This document shows, one piece after another, positions 36,027 to 43,895 of a stretch of 64,000 nt of DNA (position 1 is its first letter; each line of letters begins with the position of its first letter). Where the stretch lies: NCBI GenBank assembly GCA_036501365.1, contig DASYAL010000102.1:1-64000 (forward strand), in the 5' to 3' direction. This DNA comes from CAIKMD01 sp036501365. GTDB taxonomy: Bacteria; Pseudomonadota; Alphaproteobacteria; ATCC43930; CGMCC-115725. The notes under the pieces were generated by a model. The model was not told the origin of the DNA, ran no database searches, and saw only the letters and a program-made list of their open reading frames with translations. Made by a program: the position numbers and the translations under genes.

Positions 36027-36956
36027 GTGCCGGACCGACAACGCATCCTTATCATCAAGCTGGGCGCGCTCGGCGATTTCACGCAGGCGCTGGGGCCGGC
36101 CGCCGCCATCCGCGCGCATCACCGCGATGCCGCGATCACCTTGCTGACGACCGCGCCCTTCGCCGATCTTGCGCGCGTCGCACCCTATTTCGATGACGTA
36201 TGGATTGACGAGCGGCCGCGCGGCTTCGATCTCGCGGGCTGGCTGAAGCTGCGCCGCAAGCTGCGCGCCGGGCACTTCGATCGCGTCTACGATCTGCAGA
36301 CCTCAGCGCGCTCGAACAGCTATTACCATTTGTTGGGCCCGGGGCGCCGGCCGGAATGGTCGGGAATCGCGCGCGGCGCCTCGCATCCCCATACCAATGC
36401 GCGGCGCGATTCCATGCATACGCTCGACCGCCAAGCGGATCAGCTGGCAATGGCCGGCATTGCCGCCATGCCGGTGGCCGATCTCGCCTGGGCGCGTGCG
36501 GATATCACGCGTTTCGGCCTGCCGCCGGCATTCATCTTGCTGGTGCCGGGCGGTGTCGCTCACCGGCCGGAAAAGCGCTGGCCGGCCGCGCGCTACGCCG
36601 CTCTTGCGGCGTTGATCGCGCGTCGCGGCGTCGCGCCGGTGGTGATCGGCGGACGCGACGAGCGCGACCTCGGGCGCGCGGTCGTGCAGGGCCTGCCGGC
36701 GGCGCATGACCTGACCGGCGAGACGAGCTTTGCCGAGATCGTCGGGCTCGGCGCCGCGGCGCGCTATGCCGTCGGCAACGATACCGGGCCGATGCATCTC
36801 ATCGTCGCTGCCGGCTGCGCCGCGACCGTACTTTATTCCGCCGCCTCCGATCCGGCGCTGACCCAGCCGCGCGGTCGCGGGGTTGCCGTCCTGCGCCGCT
36901 ACGATCTCGCGACGTTGACGGTAGACGAGGTTGCCGCGACCCTGTCCTTCGGATAA
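36027..36956 (+). CDS. Glycosyltransferase family 9, heptosyltransferase-like
   Basis: GT-B heptosyltransferase-like protein (WaaF/WaaC fold), 309 residues. It starts at GTG 36027, since RILIIKLGALGDFTQALGPA is the family's N-terminal segment. Other features: PEKRWPAARYAALAA, PVVIGGRDE, LVGETSF-type DLTGETSFAEIVGLGA, and VGNDTGPMHL with the conserved Asp and Gly. It likely adds a heptose or related sugar to the LPS core. It follows the GT4 gene by 19 bp and precedes thrS. Confidence 0.9.
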   Translation: MPDRQRILIIKLGALGDFTQALGPAAAIRAHHRDAAITLLTTAPFADLARVAPYFDDVWIDERPRGFDLAGWLKLRRKLRAGHFDRVYDLQTSARSNSYYHLLGPGRRPEWSGIARGASHPHTNARRDSMHTLDRQADQLAMAGIAAMPVADLAWARADITRFGLPPAFILLVPGGVAHRPEKRWPAARYAALAALIARRGVAPVVIGGRDERDLGRAVVQGLPAAHDLTGETSFAEIVGLGAAARYAVGNDTGPMHLIVAAGCAATVLYSAASDPALTQPRGRGVAVLRRYDLATLTVDEVAATLSFG

Positions 36957-36966
36957 ACCGCAGGAA

Positions 36967-38931
36967 ATGGCCCCCGATTCCTCGTCCCAGATCGCAATCA
37001 CCCTGCCCGACGGCTCGGTGCGGCGCTTCGCGCGCGGCGTCACCGGGGGCGAGATCGCCGCAGCAATCGGCCCCGGCCTTGCCAAGGCCGCGGTCGCGGT
37101 GAAGCTCGACGGCGAGCCGAAGGATCTGACGCGGCCGATCGAGCATGACGTGAAGCTCGCGATCGTCACCCGCGACGCGCCGGAAGCGCTCGAGATCATC
37201 CGCCATGACGCCGCGCATGTGATGGCCGAGGCGGTGAAGGAGCTCTACCCCGAGACACAGGTGACCTTCGGTCCCGCGACCGATACTGGCTTTTATTACG
37301 ATTTTGCTCGCGCGACGCCGTTTACCCCCGAGGACTTGGCGAAGATCGAGCTGCGCATGCACGAGATCGTCGATCGCGACGAGAAGATCGCGCGCGAAGA
37401 ATGGGAGCGCGATCGCGCGGTCGAGTTCTTCGCCGAGCTCGGCGAGAAATACAAAGCCGAATGGATCCATGAGATTCCGAGGGATGAGGCGATCAGCCTT
37501 TATCGCCAGGGCAATTTCGTCGATCTCTGCGCCGGGCCGCACCTGCCCTCGACCGGCAAGCTTGGCCATGCCTTCAAGCTGATGAAGGTCGCAGGCGCTT
37601 ATTGGCGCGGCGACGCACGCAATGCGCAGCTGCAACGCGTCTACGGCACCGCCTGGGCGAACGAGAAAGAGCTGAAGCAATACCTCTTCCAGCTCGAAGA
37701 GGCGGAGAAGCGCGATCACCGCAGGCTCGGCCGCGAGCTCGATCTCTTCCATCAGCAGGAAGAGGCGGTCGGCGCGGTGTTCTGGCATCCGAAAGGCTGG
37801 ACGCTCTACCGCACGATCGAGAATTACATCCGCGAGCGCCTCAAGACCGCGGGCTATGTCGAGGTGCGGACGCCGCAGCTCATCGACCGCTCGCTCTGGG
37901 AAGCTTCGGGCCATTGGGAGAAATTCCACCAGCATATGTTCACGGTGAAAGACGAGGCCGGCGACCGCGTTCTCGCCATCAAGCCCATGAACTGCCCGGC
38001 GCATATCCTGATCTTCCGCCAGGGCTTGCATTCCTACCGTGAGCTGCCACTGCGCATGGCGGAGTTCGGTTCGTGCCACCGCAACGAGCCGTCGGGCGCG
38101 CTGCACGGCATCATGCGGGTGCGCGCCTTCACCCAGGACGACGCGCATATCTTCTGCACCGAGGATCAAATCACGGCGGAGAGCGTCGCCTTTTGCGATC
38201 TTTTACGCGCGGTCTATCGCGATTTCGGCTTCCAGGATGTGAGCGTCAAATTCTCCGACCGGCCGACCACCCGCGCGGGGACCGACGCGGTCTGGGACAA
38301 GGCCGAAGCCGCGCTGAAGCACGCGGTCGAAGCCGCGGGCCTGCCCTATACGATGAATCCCGGTGAAGGCGCGTTCTACGGGCCGAAGCTCGAATTCGTG
38401 CTGCGCGACGCGCTCGGCCGCGATTGGCAATGCGGCACGTTGCAGGTTGATTTCGTCATGCCCGAGCGGCTCGGCGCTTCCTATATCGGCGAGGATGGGG
38501 CGCGCCACACGCCGGTCATGCTGCACCGCGCCATCCTCGGCTCGCTCGAACGCTTCATCGCCATCCTGATCGAGGAATATGCCGGCCGCTTCCCGTTGTG
38601 GCTGGCACCGGTACAAGCGATGGTGCTGACCATCACCGACGACGCCAATGCCTATGCGGAGGACGTGCGTGCCGCTTGTGCCGCCGGCGGCCTGCGCGTC
38701 GGCCTCGATATTTCCAACGAAAAGATCAACTACAAGGTGCGCGAGCACAGCCTCGCCAAGGTTCCGGCGCTCCTCGTCGTGGGCAAGCGCGAGGCTGAAA
38801 ATCGCAGCGTCGCGATCCGCCGCCTGGGCACGAAGAACCAGGAACTCCTTGAACTGGGCCAAGCCGTCGCTAGATTGAGCGCCGAGGCCCGGCCGCCCTC
38901 TTCGGCGGCGAGACCTGCTGTAACGACCTAA
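36967..38931 (+). CDS. thrS: Threonyl-tRNA synthetase
   Basis: Charges tRNA-Thr and edits mischarged Ser-tRNA. 654 residues against 642 in E. coli. Domains in order: TGS-like N1 (SQIAITLPDGSVRRFARGVT), N2 editing domain with HDAAHVMAEAVKELYP, class II catalytic core with zinc ligands Cys and His in KPMNCPAHILIF, motif 2 (ELPLRMAEFGSCHRNEPSGA), motif 3 (LHRAILGSLERFIAILIEEY) and the anticodon-binding domain. ATG 36967 follows AGGAA. Its stop TAA overlaps the infC Shine-Dalgarno, so infC is translated from the same message. Confidence 0.97.
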   Translation: MAPDSSSQIAITLPDGSVRRFARGVTGGEIAAAIGPGLAKAAVAVKLDGEPKDLTRPIEHDVKLAIVTRDAPEALEIIRHDAAHVMAEAVKELYPETQVTFGPATDTGFYYDFARATPFTPEDLAKIELRMHEIVDRDEKIAREEWERDRAVEFFAELGEKYKAEWIHEIPRDEAISLYRQGNFVDLCAGPHLPSTGKLGHAFKLMKVAGAYWRGDARNAQLQRVYGTAWANEKELKQYLFQLEEAEKRDHRRLGRELDLFHQQEEAVGAVFWHPKGWTLYRTIENYIRERLKTAGYVEVRTPQLIDRSLWEASGHWEKFHQHMFTVKDEAGDRVLAIKPMNCPAHILIFRQGLHSYRELPLRMAEFGSCHRNEPSGALHGIMRVRAFTQDDAHIFCTEDQITAESVAFCDLLRAVYRDFGFQDVSVKFSDRPTTRAGTDAVWDKAEAALKHAVEAAGLPYTMNPGEGAFYGPKLEFVLRDALGRDWQCGTLQVDFVMPERLGASYIGEDGARHTPVMLHRAILGSLERFIAILIEEYAGRFPLWLAPVQAMVLTITDDANAYAEDVRAACAAGGLRVGLDISNEKINYKVREHSLAKVPALLVVGKREAENRSVAIRRLGTKNQELLELGQAVARLSAEARPPSSAARPAVTT

Positions 38932-38945
38932 GGAGCCGCCGCATA
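38930..38945 (+). promoter_or_regulatory. infC ribosome binding site and AUA start codon
   Basis: AAGGAG (38930-38935), a 7-base spacer, then ATA (38943-38945). The site is optimal in spacing, and no ATG, GTG or TTG start occurs in frame upstream of the conserved IF-3 N-terminal domain. Using ATG 39048 would remove 35 residues of that domain. IF-3 discriminates against non-canonical starts, so the AUA codon allows feedback control of its own synthesis, as AUU does in E. coli infC. Confidence 0.85.
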
Positions 38946-39482
38946 CCCCGCCCAACGCAAGCGCCGCCGTCGCCGCGAAATGACGGTCCGCGCATCAACG
39001 ATGAAATCAACGTCCCCCGCGTCCGCCTCGTCGACGAGCGAGGCAATATGCTGGGGGTAGTCCCCCGAAACGACGCTATCGCCCGTGCCATGGAAGCCGG
39101 CCTCGACTTGGTCGAGGTCTCGCCCAATGCCGATCCGCCGGTCTGCAAGATTCTCGATTTCGGGAAATTCAAATACGAAGAGCAGAAGCGCAAGAACGAG
39201 GCGCGCAAGAAGCAGAAGGTCATCGAGGTCAAGGAGATCAAGCTGCGGCCTTCGATCGACGATCACGATTACGACGTGAAGATGCGCTCGATGAAAAGCT
39301 TCATCGAGGAAGGCGACAAGGTGAAGGTGACCATGCGTTTCCGCGGCCGCGAGCTCGCGCATCAAGAACTTGGCATGAATGTGCTGATGCGCGTCAAGGA
39401 CGATCTCGATGCGGTGGCGAAAATCGAATCCTATCCGCGCATGGAAGGCCGCCAGATGACGATGGTGATGTCGCCGAAATAG
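38943..39482 (+). CDS. infC: Translation initiation factor IF-3
   Basis: Keeps 30S and 50S subunits apart and checks start codon-initiator pairing. The full product is 179 residues, as expected (E. coli 180), when read from ATA 38943. The N-terminal domain is RINDEINVPRVRLVDERGNM followed by LGVVPRNDAIARAMEAGLDL and CKILDFGKFKYEEQKRKNEA; the C-terminal domain contains EIKLRPSIDDHDYDVK and FRGRELAHQELG. The protein-like text continues unbroken upstream of the first ATG, which shows the real start is the ATA. Order thrS-infC-rpmI-rplT-pheS-pheT is preserved. Confidence 0.96.
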   Translation: MPRPTQAPPSPRNDGPRINDEINVPRVRLVDERGNMLGVVPRNDAIARAMEAGLDLVEVSPNADPPVCKILDFGKFKYEEQKRKNEARKKQKVIEVKEIKLRPSIDDHDYDVKMRSMKSFIEEGDKVKVTMRFRGRELAHQELGMNVLMRVKDDLDAVAKIESYPRMEGRQMTMVMSPK

Positions 39483-39638
39483 CGGTGTTATGGCGCAAGT
39501 GTCGGAAGGGCGCGAGACATCTCGCGCCCTTGCCATTTCGGGCCCTTGCCGATATAACCCGCCGCTCATCAGGACCGCTGGCTCATCGGGCATGCCTCGC
39601 CGTCCTTTGCCTAAATCCTTGAAATGAAAGGATAAGAA
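39483..39638 (+). promoter_or_regulatory. infC-rpmI spacer with strong hairpin
   Basis: 156 bp without a gene. AAGGGCGCGAGA at 39506-39517 and TCTCGCGCCCTT at 39520-39531 form a perfect 12-bp stem with a 2-base nominal loop. No T-run follows, so it may be a transcript-end or processing structure, or part of the autoregulated leader of rpmI-rplT that L20 binds in other bacteria. The L20 role is inference from the gene order only. Confidence 0.5.
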
Positions 39639-39839
39639 ATGCCTAAGATGAAGACCAAGAGCGGCGCGAAAAAGCGCTTCTCGCGCACCGCCACGGGTAA
39701 AATCAAGGCGGGGGTCGCGCATAAGCGCCACCGCCTCATCTCCAAGCCGAAGCAAATGAAGCGCAAGGCGCGCGGGACCATGATCCTGCGCGACGGCGAT
39801 GCGCGCCTCGTGCTCACCTACATGCCCTATCTGAGGTAA
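39639..39839 (+). CDS. rpmI: 50S ribosomal protein L35
   Basis: Small, highly basic large-subunit protein, 66 residues. Diagnostic start MPKMKTKSGAKKRFSRTATG and C-terminal LVLTYMPYLR are as in other proteobacteria. AAATGAAAGGATAAGAA precedes ATG 39639. rplT follows after 4 bp. Confidence 0.98.
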   Translation: MPKMKTKSGAKKRFSRTATGKIKAGVAHKRHRLISKPKQMKRKARGTMILRDGDARLVLTYMPYLR

Positions 39840-39843
39840 GGCC

Positions 39844-40206
39844 ATGGCGCATGTGAAACGCGGCGTGACGGCGCATGCCCGTCACAAGAAGGTGCTGAAG
39901 CTCGCCAAAGGCTATCGCGGCCGCGCGAAGTCGAGCTTCCGCGTCGCCATCGAGAAGGTCGAGAAGGGGCTGCGTTATGCCTATCGCGACCGGCGCACCA
40001 AGAAGCGCAATTTCCGCGCGCTTTGGATTCAGCGCATCAATGCCGGCGCGCGCGAGGGCGGGCTCACCTATTCACAATTCATCAACGGTCTGAAACGCGC
40101 GGGGATCGAGCTCGACCGCAAAGTGCTGGCCGATCTCGCGGCACGCGATGCGGCGGCGTTTCAGGCGATCGTGGCCCAGGCACAAGCGGCGCTCACGCAG
40201 GCCTGA
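39844..40206 (+). CDS. rplT: 50S ribosomal protein L20
   Basis: Essential early-assembly large-subunit protein, 120 residues, binding 23S rRNA; in many bacteria it also represses its own operon. It begins MAHVKRGVTAHARHKKVLKL and carries GYRGRAKSSFRVAIEKVEKG and LWIQRINAGAREGGLTYSQF. Length and sequence are normal. pheS begins 8 bp after its stop. Confidence 0.98.
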   Translation: MAHVKRGVTAHARHKKVLKLAKGYRGRAKSSFRVAIEKVEKGLRYAYRDRRTKKRNFRALWIQRINAGAREGGLTYSQFINGLKRAGIELDRKVLADLAARDAAAFQAIVAQAQAALTQA

Positions 40207-40214
40207 GGGCCGCG

Positions 40215-41291
40215 GTGGAAAATCTCGACGCGGTTCGTGAGGACTGGTTGCGCCAGATCGCGGCGGCAAAGGATGCCGACGCGCTAGAACAGTTGCGCGT
40301 TGCGATCCTCGGCCGCAGCGGCCAGCTTACATCGCTGCTGAAGACGCTCGGCACCCTCGTGCCCGAGGAGCGCAAGGTGCGCGGCGCCGCGCTCAATGCG
40401 CTCAAAGGCGTGGTCGAAACGGCGCTTGCCGAGACCAAGCAGAGACACGACCGCACCGCGCTCGACCAGCGCCTCAAGGAAGAGCGCATCGATGTCACCT
40501 TGCCGGTGAAGGCCGAGACCGATGGCCGCATCCATCCGATCAGCCAGACCATCGATGAGCTGGTCGCGATCTTCGGCGAGATGGGCTTCACCGTCGCGGA
40601 AGGGCCGCATATCGAGGACGATTTCCACAATTTCGGCGCGCTCAACATTCCGCCCGAGCACCCGGCGCGGCAGGAGCACGACACCTTCTATCTGACGCCG
40701 CGCGCGACGGACGGCAGCCGCAAGGTGCTACGCACCCATACCTCGCCGGTGCAGATCCGCACGATGATGAGCACCAAGCCGCCGCTCCGCATCATCGTCC
40801 CCGGCCGCACCTTCCGCAGCGATCACGATGCGACGCATTCGCCGATGTTCCATCAGGTCGAAGGCTTGATGATCGAGCGCAATGTCCATATGGGGCATTT
40901 GAAAGGCTGCCTCATCGATTTCTGCCGCACGTTTTTCGAAGTCGACGATCTGCCGGTGCGTTTCCGGCCGAGCTATTTCCCCTTCACCGAACCCTCGGCC
41001 GAGGTCGATATCGGCTGCTCGCGCGAAGGCGGCGGCTTGAAGATTGGTGCGGGCGCCGACTGGCTGGAGATTCTCGGCTCGGGCATGGTGCATCCGAAGG
41101 TGCTCGCCAATTGCGGCCTCGATCCCGCCGAGTATCAGGGCTTCGCCTTCGGCATGGGGATCGAGCGCATCGCGATGCTGAAATACGGTATCCCTGATCT
41201 GCGCACCTTCTATGAGAGCGATCTACGCTGGCTCAAGCATTACGGCTTTCTGCCCTTGGATCAGCCGTCGCTCGTTTCGGGCGCACGATGA
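40215..41291 (+). CDS. pheS: Phenylalanyl-tRNA synthetase alpha subunit
   Basis: Catalytic subunit of the alpha2-beta2 PheRS, 358 residues. The start is GTG 40215 (MENLDAVREDWLRQIAAAK), eight bases after the rplT stop. It has a coiled-coil arm, HPISQTIDELVAIFGEMGF, motif 2 region HTSPVQIRTMMSTKPPLRII, RTFRSDHDATHSPMFHQVEG with the Phe-binding residues, and motif 3 AFGMGIERIAMLKYGIPDLR. It overlaps pheT by 4 bp (ATGA). Confidence 0.97.
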   Translation: MENLDAVREDWLRQIAAAKDADALEQLRVAILGRSGQLTSLLKTLGTLVPEERKVRGAALNALKGVVETALAETKQRHDRTALDQRLKEERIDVTLPVKAETDGRIHPISQTIDELVAIFGEMGFTVAEGPHIEDDFHNFGALNIPPEHPARQEHDTFYLTPRATDGSRKVLRTHTSPVQIRTMMSTKPPLRIIVPGRTFRSDHDATHSPMFHQVEGLMIERNVHMGHLKGCLIDFCRTFFEVDDLPVRFRPSYFPFTEPSAEVDIGCSREGGGLKIGAGADWLEILGSGMVHPKVLANCGLDPAEYQGFAFGMGIERIAMLKYGIPDLRTFYESDLRWLKHYGFLPLDQPSLVSGAR

Positions 41292-43684
41292 AGACAACAC
41301 TCGGCTGGCTGAAGACGCATCTCGAGACCGACGCGCCACTCGACACGATCGTGCAGCACCTCGTGATGCTCGGCCTCGAGGTCGAATCGATCGAGAACCG
41401 CGCCAAGGATCTCGCCGGCTTCGTCATCGGCCGTGTCGTCGATGCCAGGCCGCATCCCAATGCCGACCGGCTGAAGCTCTTGAAGGTCGACGCCGGCAAG
41501 GGCGAGGTCGAGGTCGTGTGCGGCGCACCCAATGCGCGCGCCGGCCTGACCGGCGTCTTCGCCGCGCCAGGCGTCACCATTCCGCGCAACGGCATGGTGC
41601 TGAAGGTCGGCGAGATCCGCGGCGTCAAATCCAACGGCATGATGTGTTCGGGTTACGAGTTGAAGCTCAGCGAGGACCACGAAGGCATCATCGAATTGTC
41701 GGACGAGTTGAAGCCAGGAGCGAATTTCGCCAGCGCGCTGGGACTGGACGATCCGGTGATCGATATAAAGATCACCCCCAACCGCGCCGACTGCCTCGGC
41801 GTGCGCGGCCTCGCGCGTGATCTCGCCGCCGCCGGGCTCGGCACACTGAAGCCGCTCGACTCCGCGCCGGTCGTGGGCGCGTTCGAATCGCCGATAAAAA
41901 TTCGTCTCGAAGGGCCGGATGCAAAAGCCTGCCCATTGTTCCTCGGCCGCCTCATCCGCGGCGTCAAGAACGGACCGAGCCCGCGCTGGCTGCAGGATCG
42001 CTTGACCGCGATCGGCCTCCGGCCGATCTCGGCGCTGGTCGATGTGACGAATTTCATGACCTACGATCTCGACCGGCCGCTGCATGTCTTCGATGCCGAG
42101 AAGCTCGCCGGCGATCTCACCCTGCGCGGCGCGCGCGACGGCGAGCAACTCGCCGCCCTCAACGGCAAGAGCTACGCGCTCGATTCCGAGATGACGGCGA
42201 TCGCCGACCGTACGGGTGCACTGAGCCTCGGCGGCGTGATCGGCGGCGAGAGCACGGCCTGCAGTGAGGCGACGACCAGCGTTTTCATCGAGGCGGCGCT
42301 GTTCGATCCGGTGCGCACCGCGGCGACCGGACGCAAGCTCGGCATTACCAGCGATGCGCGCTATCGCTTCGAGCGCGGCATCGATCCGGAATTCACCGCC
42401 GCCGGGATGGAGATCGCGACGCGGCTGATCCTCGATATCTGCGGCGGCGGTCCGAGCAACGTCGCCGCGGCCGGTGCAGTGCCGGATTGGCGCCGCCGCT
42501 ATCACCTGCGTGCTAACCGTGTCGAGACGCTCGGCGGCGTCACGGTCTCGGCGCCGGATCAGCGCCGCATCCTCGCCGATCTCGGCTGCAAGGTCGAAAA
42601 CGACGGCGACGGTTTCGCGGTCGAGCCGCCCTCCTGGCGCGCCGATATTGAGGGCGAAGCCGATCTCGTTGAGGAGATTCTCCGCATCCGCGGCTTCGAC
42701 GAGATTCCAGCGCTGCCGCTGGCGCGCGACTTCGTGTTGCCGAAGCCCGCGCTTTCCGGCGCGCAGCGCCGCGCCTCGCTGGTGCGGCGCAGCCTTGCTT
42801 CGCGCGGCCTCGTCGAAGCGGTGACCTTCTCGTTCCTGCCGAAGGCGCAAGCGGCGCTGTTCGGCGGCGGAAGCGAGGCACTCACTCTCGCCAATCCCAT
42901 CAGCGCCGATCTCGATCAGATGCGGCCGTCGATCCTGCCGAACCTGCTGGCGGCGGCGCAGCGCAATGCCGATCGCGGCTCGCCCAACGGTGCGCTCTTC
43001 GAGATCGGGCCGATCTACAAGGACGACACGCCGGAAGGCCAGGTCGCGGCCGCGACCGGGCTGCGCACCGGCAGCACCACGGTGAAGCGCTGGGACGATC
43101 CCGGCCGCCCGGTCGATGCGCTGATCGCCAAGGCTGATGCGCTCGCGGCGCTGATCGCGGCGGGCGTCGCCGCCGAGAGCCTGCAGGTAACAGCCGATGC
43201 GCCGGGCTGGTATCACCCTGGCCGCGGCGCTGTACTGCGCCAGGGCACGAAGCCGCTCGCGCAATTCGGCGAAATCCATCCCGGCATCCTCACCGCGATG
43301 GGCGTCGCCGGGCCGGCGGTAGGGTTCGAGGTGTTCCTCGATGCCGTGCCCGCGCCGCGCGCGCGCGCCGGCAAGGCGCGGCCGCTGCTCCAGCTTTCGT
43401 CCTTCCAGCCGGTCGAGCGCGATTTCGCTTTCGTCGTCGACGAGGGCGTCGCCGCCGAGACCTTGCTGCGCGCCGCGCGCGGCGTCGACCGGAAGCTCGT
43501 CGCCGATGTCCGGCTCTTCGACGTCTATCGCGGCAAGGGCGTCGATCCGGGCAAGAAATCGCTCGCCGTGACAGTGGTATTGCAGCCAGTCGAGGCGACC
43601 CTGACCGACGAGGCGATCGAAGCTTTCTCGCAAAAGCTGATCGCCGCGGTCGAAAAAGCCGCCGGCGGCACGTTGCGGCGCTGA
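41288..43684 (+). CDS. pheT: Phenylalanyl-tRNA synthetase beta subunit
   Basis: Large subunit of PheRS carrying tRNA binding and editing, 798 residues. The N-terminal tRNA-binding EMAP-like domain is visible in VIGRVVDARPHPNADRLKLL, followed by ITPNRADCLGVRGLARDLAA (B3/B4 editing region), DVTNFMTYDLDRPLHVFDAE, the central B5 region, and a C-terminal anticodon-recognition (ferredoxin-like, B8) domain from about residue 700 (FQPVERDFAFVVDEGVAAET). Normal length. It is the last gene of the translation run before a repeat-rich 211-bp gap. Confidence 0.97.
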   Translation: MKTTLGWLKTHLETDAPLDTIVQHLVMLGLEVESIENRAKDLAGFVIGRVVDARPHPNADRLKLLKVDAGKGEVEVVCGAPNARAGLTGVFAAPGVTIPRNGMVLKVGEIRGVKSNGMMCSGYELKLSEDHEGIIELSDELKPGANFASALGLDDPVIDIKITPNRADCLGVRGLARDLAAAGLGTLKPLDSAPVVGAFESPIKIRLEGPDAKACPLFLGRLIRGVKNGPSPRWLQDRLTAIGLRPISALVDVTNFMTYDLDRPLHVFDAEKLAGDLTLRGARDGEQLAALNGKSYALDSEMTAIADRTGALSLGGVIGGESTACSEATTSVFIEAALFDPVRTAATGRKLGITSDARYRFERGIDPEFTAAGMEIATRLILDICGGGPSNVAAAGAVPDWRRRYHLRANRVETLGGVTVSAPDQRRILADLGCKVENDGDGFAVEPPSWRADIEGEADLVEEILRIRGFDEIPALPLARDFVLPKPALSGAQRRASLVRRSLASRGLVEAVTFSFLPKAQAALFGGGSEALTLANPISADLDQMRPSILPNLLAAAQRNADRGSPNGALFEIGPIYKDDTPEGQVAAATGLRTGSTTVKRWDDPGRPVDALIAKADALAALIAAGVAAESLQVTADAPGWYHPGRGAVLRQGTKPLAQFGEIHPGILTAMGVAGPAVGFEVFLDAVPAPRARAGKARPLLQLSSFQPVERDFAFVVDEGVAAETLLRAARGVDRKLVADVRLFDVYRGKGVDPGKKSLAVTVVLQPVEATLTDEAIEAFSQKLIAAVEKAAGGTLRR

Positions 43685-43727
43685 ACCCCGCGTTGCGCCG
43701 CGCTACCGCGCACCCTATGTTTGCCGT

Positions 43728-43800
43728 CGTGTGGCGGATTTGAAGTTCGTAAAATCTTGCCGCGCGTCCGTATACGAACTTCAAATCCAAAAGCCACACG
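43728..43800. repeat. Long imperfect palindrome A between pheT and lepA
   Basis: Perfect 16-bp arms GGATTTGAAGTTCGTA (43736-43751) and TACGAACTTCAAATCC (43773-43788), extended by outer arms CGTGTGGC (43728-43735) and GCCACACG (43793-43800) with a 4-base AAAA bulge on the right. The element could fold as a hairpin in DNA or RNA. Its core GATTTGAAGTTCG resembles that of palindrome B beside it. Confidence 0.85.
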
Positions 43801-43816
43801 AGCAATTAAAGGTTTG

Positions 43817-43891
43817 CTAGTGTCCTTTCGATTCGAAAGTTCGCTCCGAACCCGCAGCCCCATCAGGCGAACTTTCGAATCGGGACACTAG
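43817..43891. repeat. Long palindrome B abutting the lepA start
   Basis: CTAGTGTCC (43817-43825), TTT, CGATTCGAAAGTTCGC (43829-43844), a 22-base loop, then GCGAACTTTCGAATCG (43867-43882) and GGACACTAG (43883-43891): both arm segments are perfect, and only the TTT bulge breaks symmetry. It ends 4 bases before the lepA ATG, so the right arm takes the place of a normal ribosome binding site. The core GATTCGAAAGTTCG is like that of palindrome A. Confidence 0.85.
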
Positions 43892-43895
43892 GGCC

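Noticed and set aside
41261..43633. A 790-codon open frame on the minus strand opposite pheT, and similar long ones opposite the right RND pump (29265-31475), the Anbu operon (9479-11284) and lepA (43863-45404)
   Set aside because: High GC content gives long antisense open frames; their text is rich in Arg, Asp and His with no family signal, while the opposite strand encodes recognisable conserved proteins.
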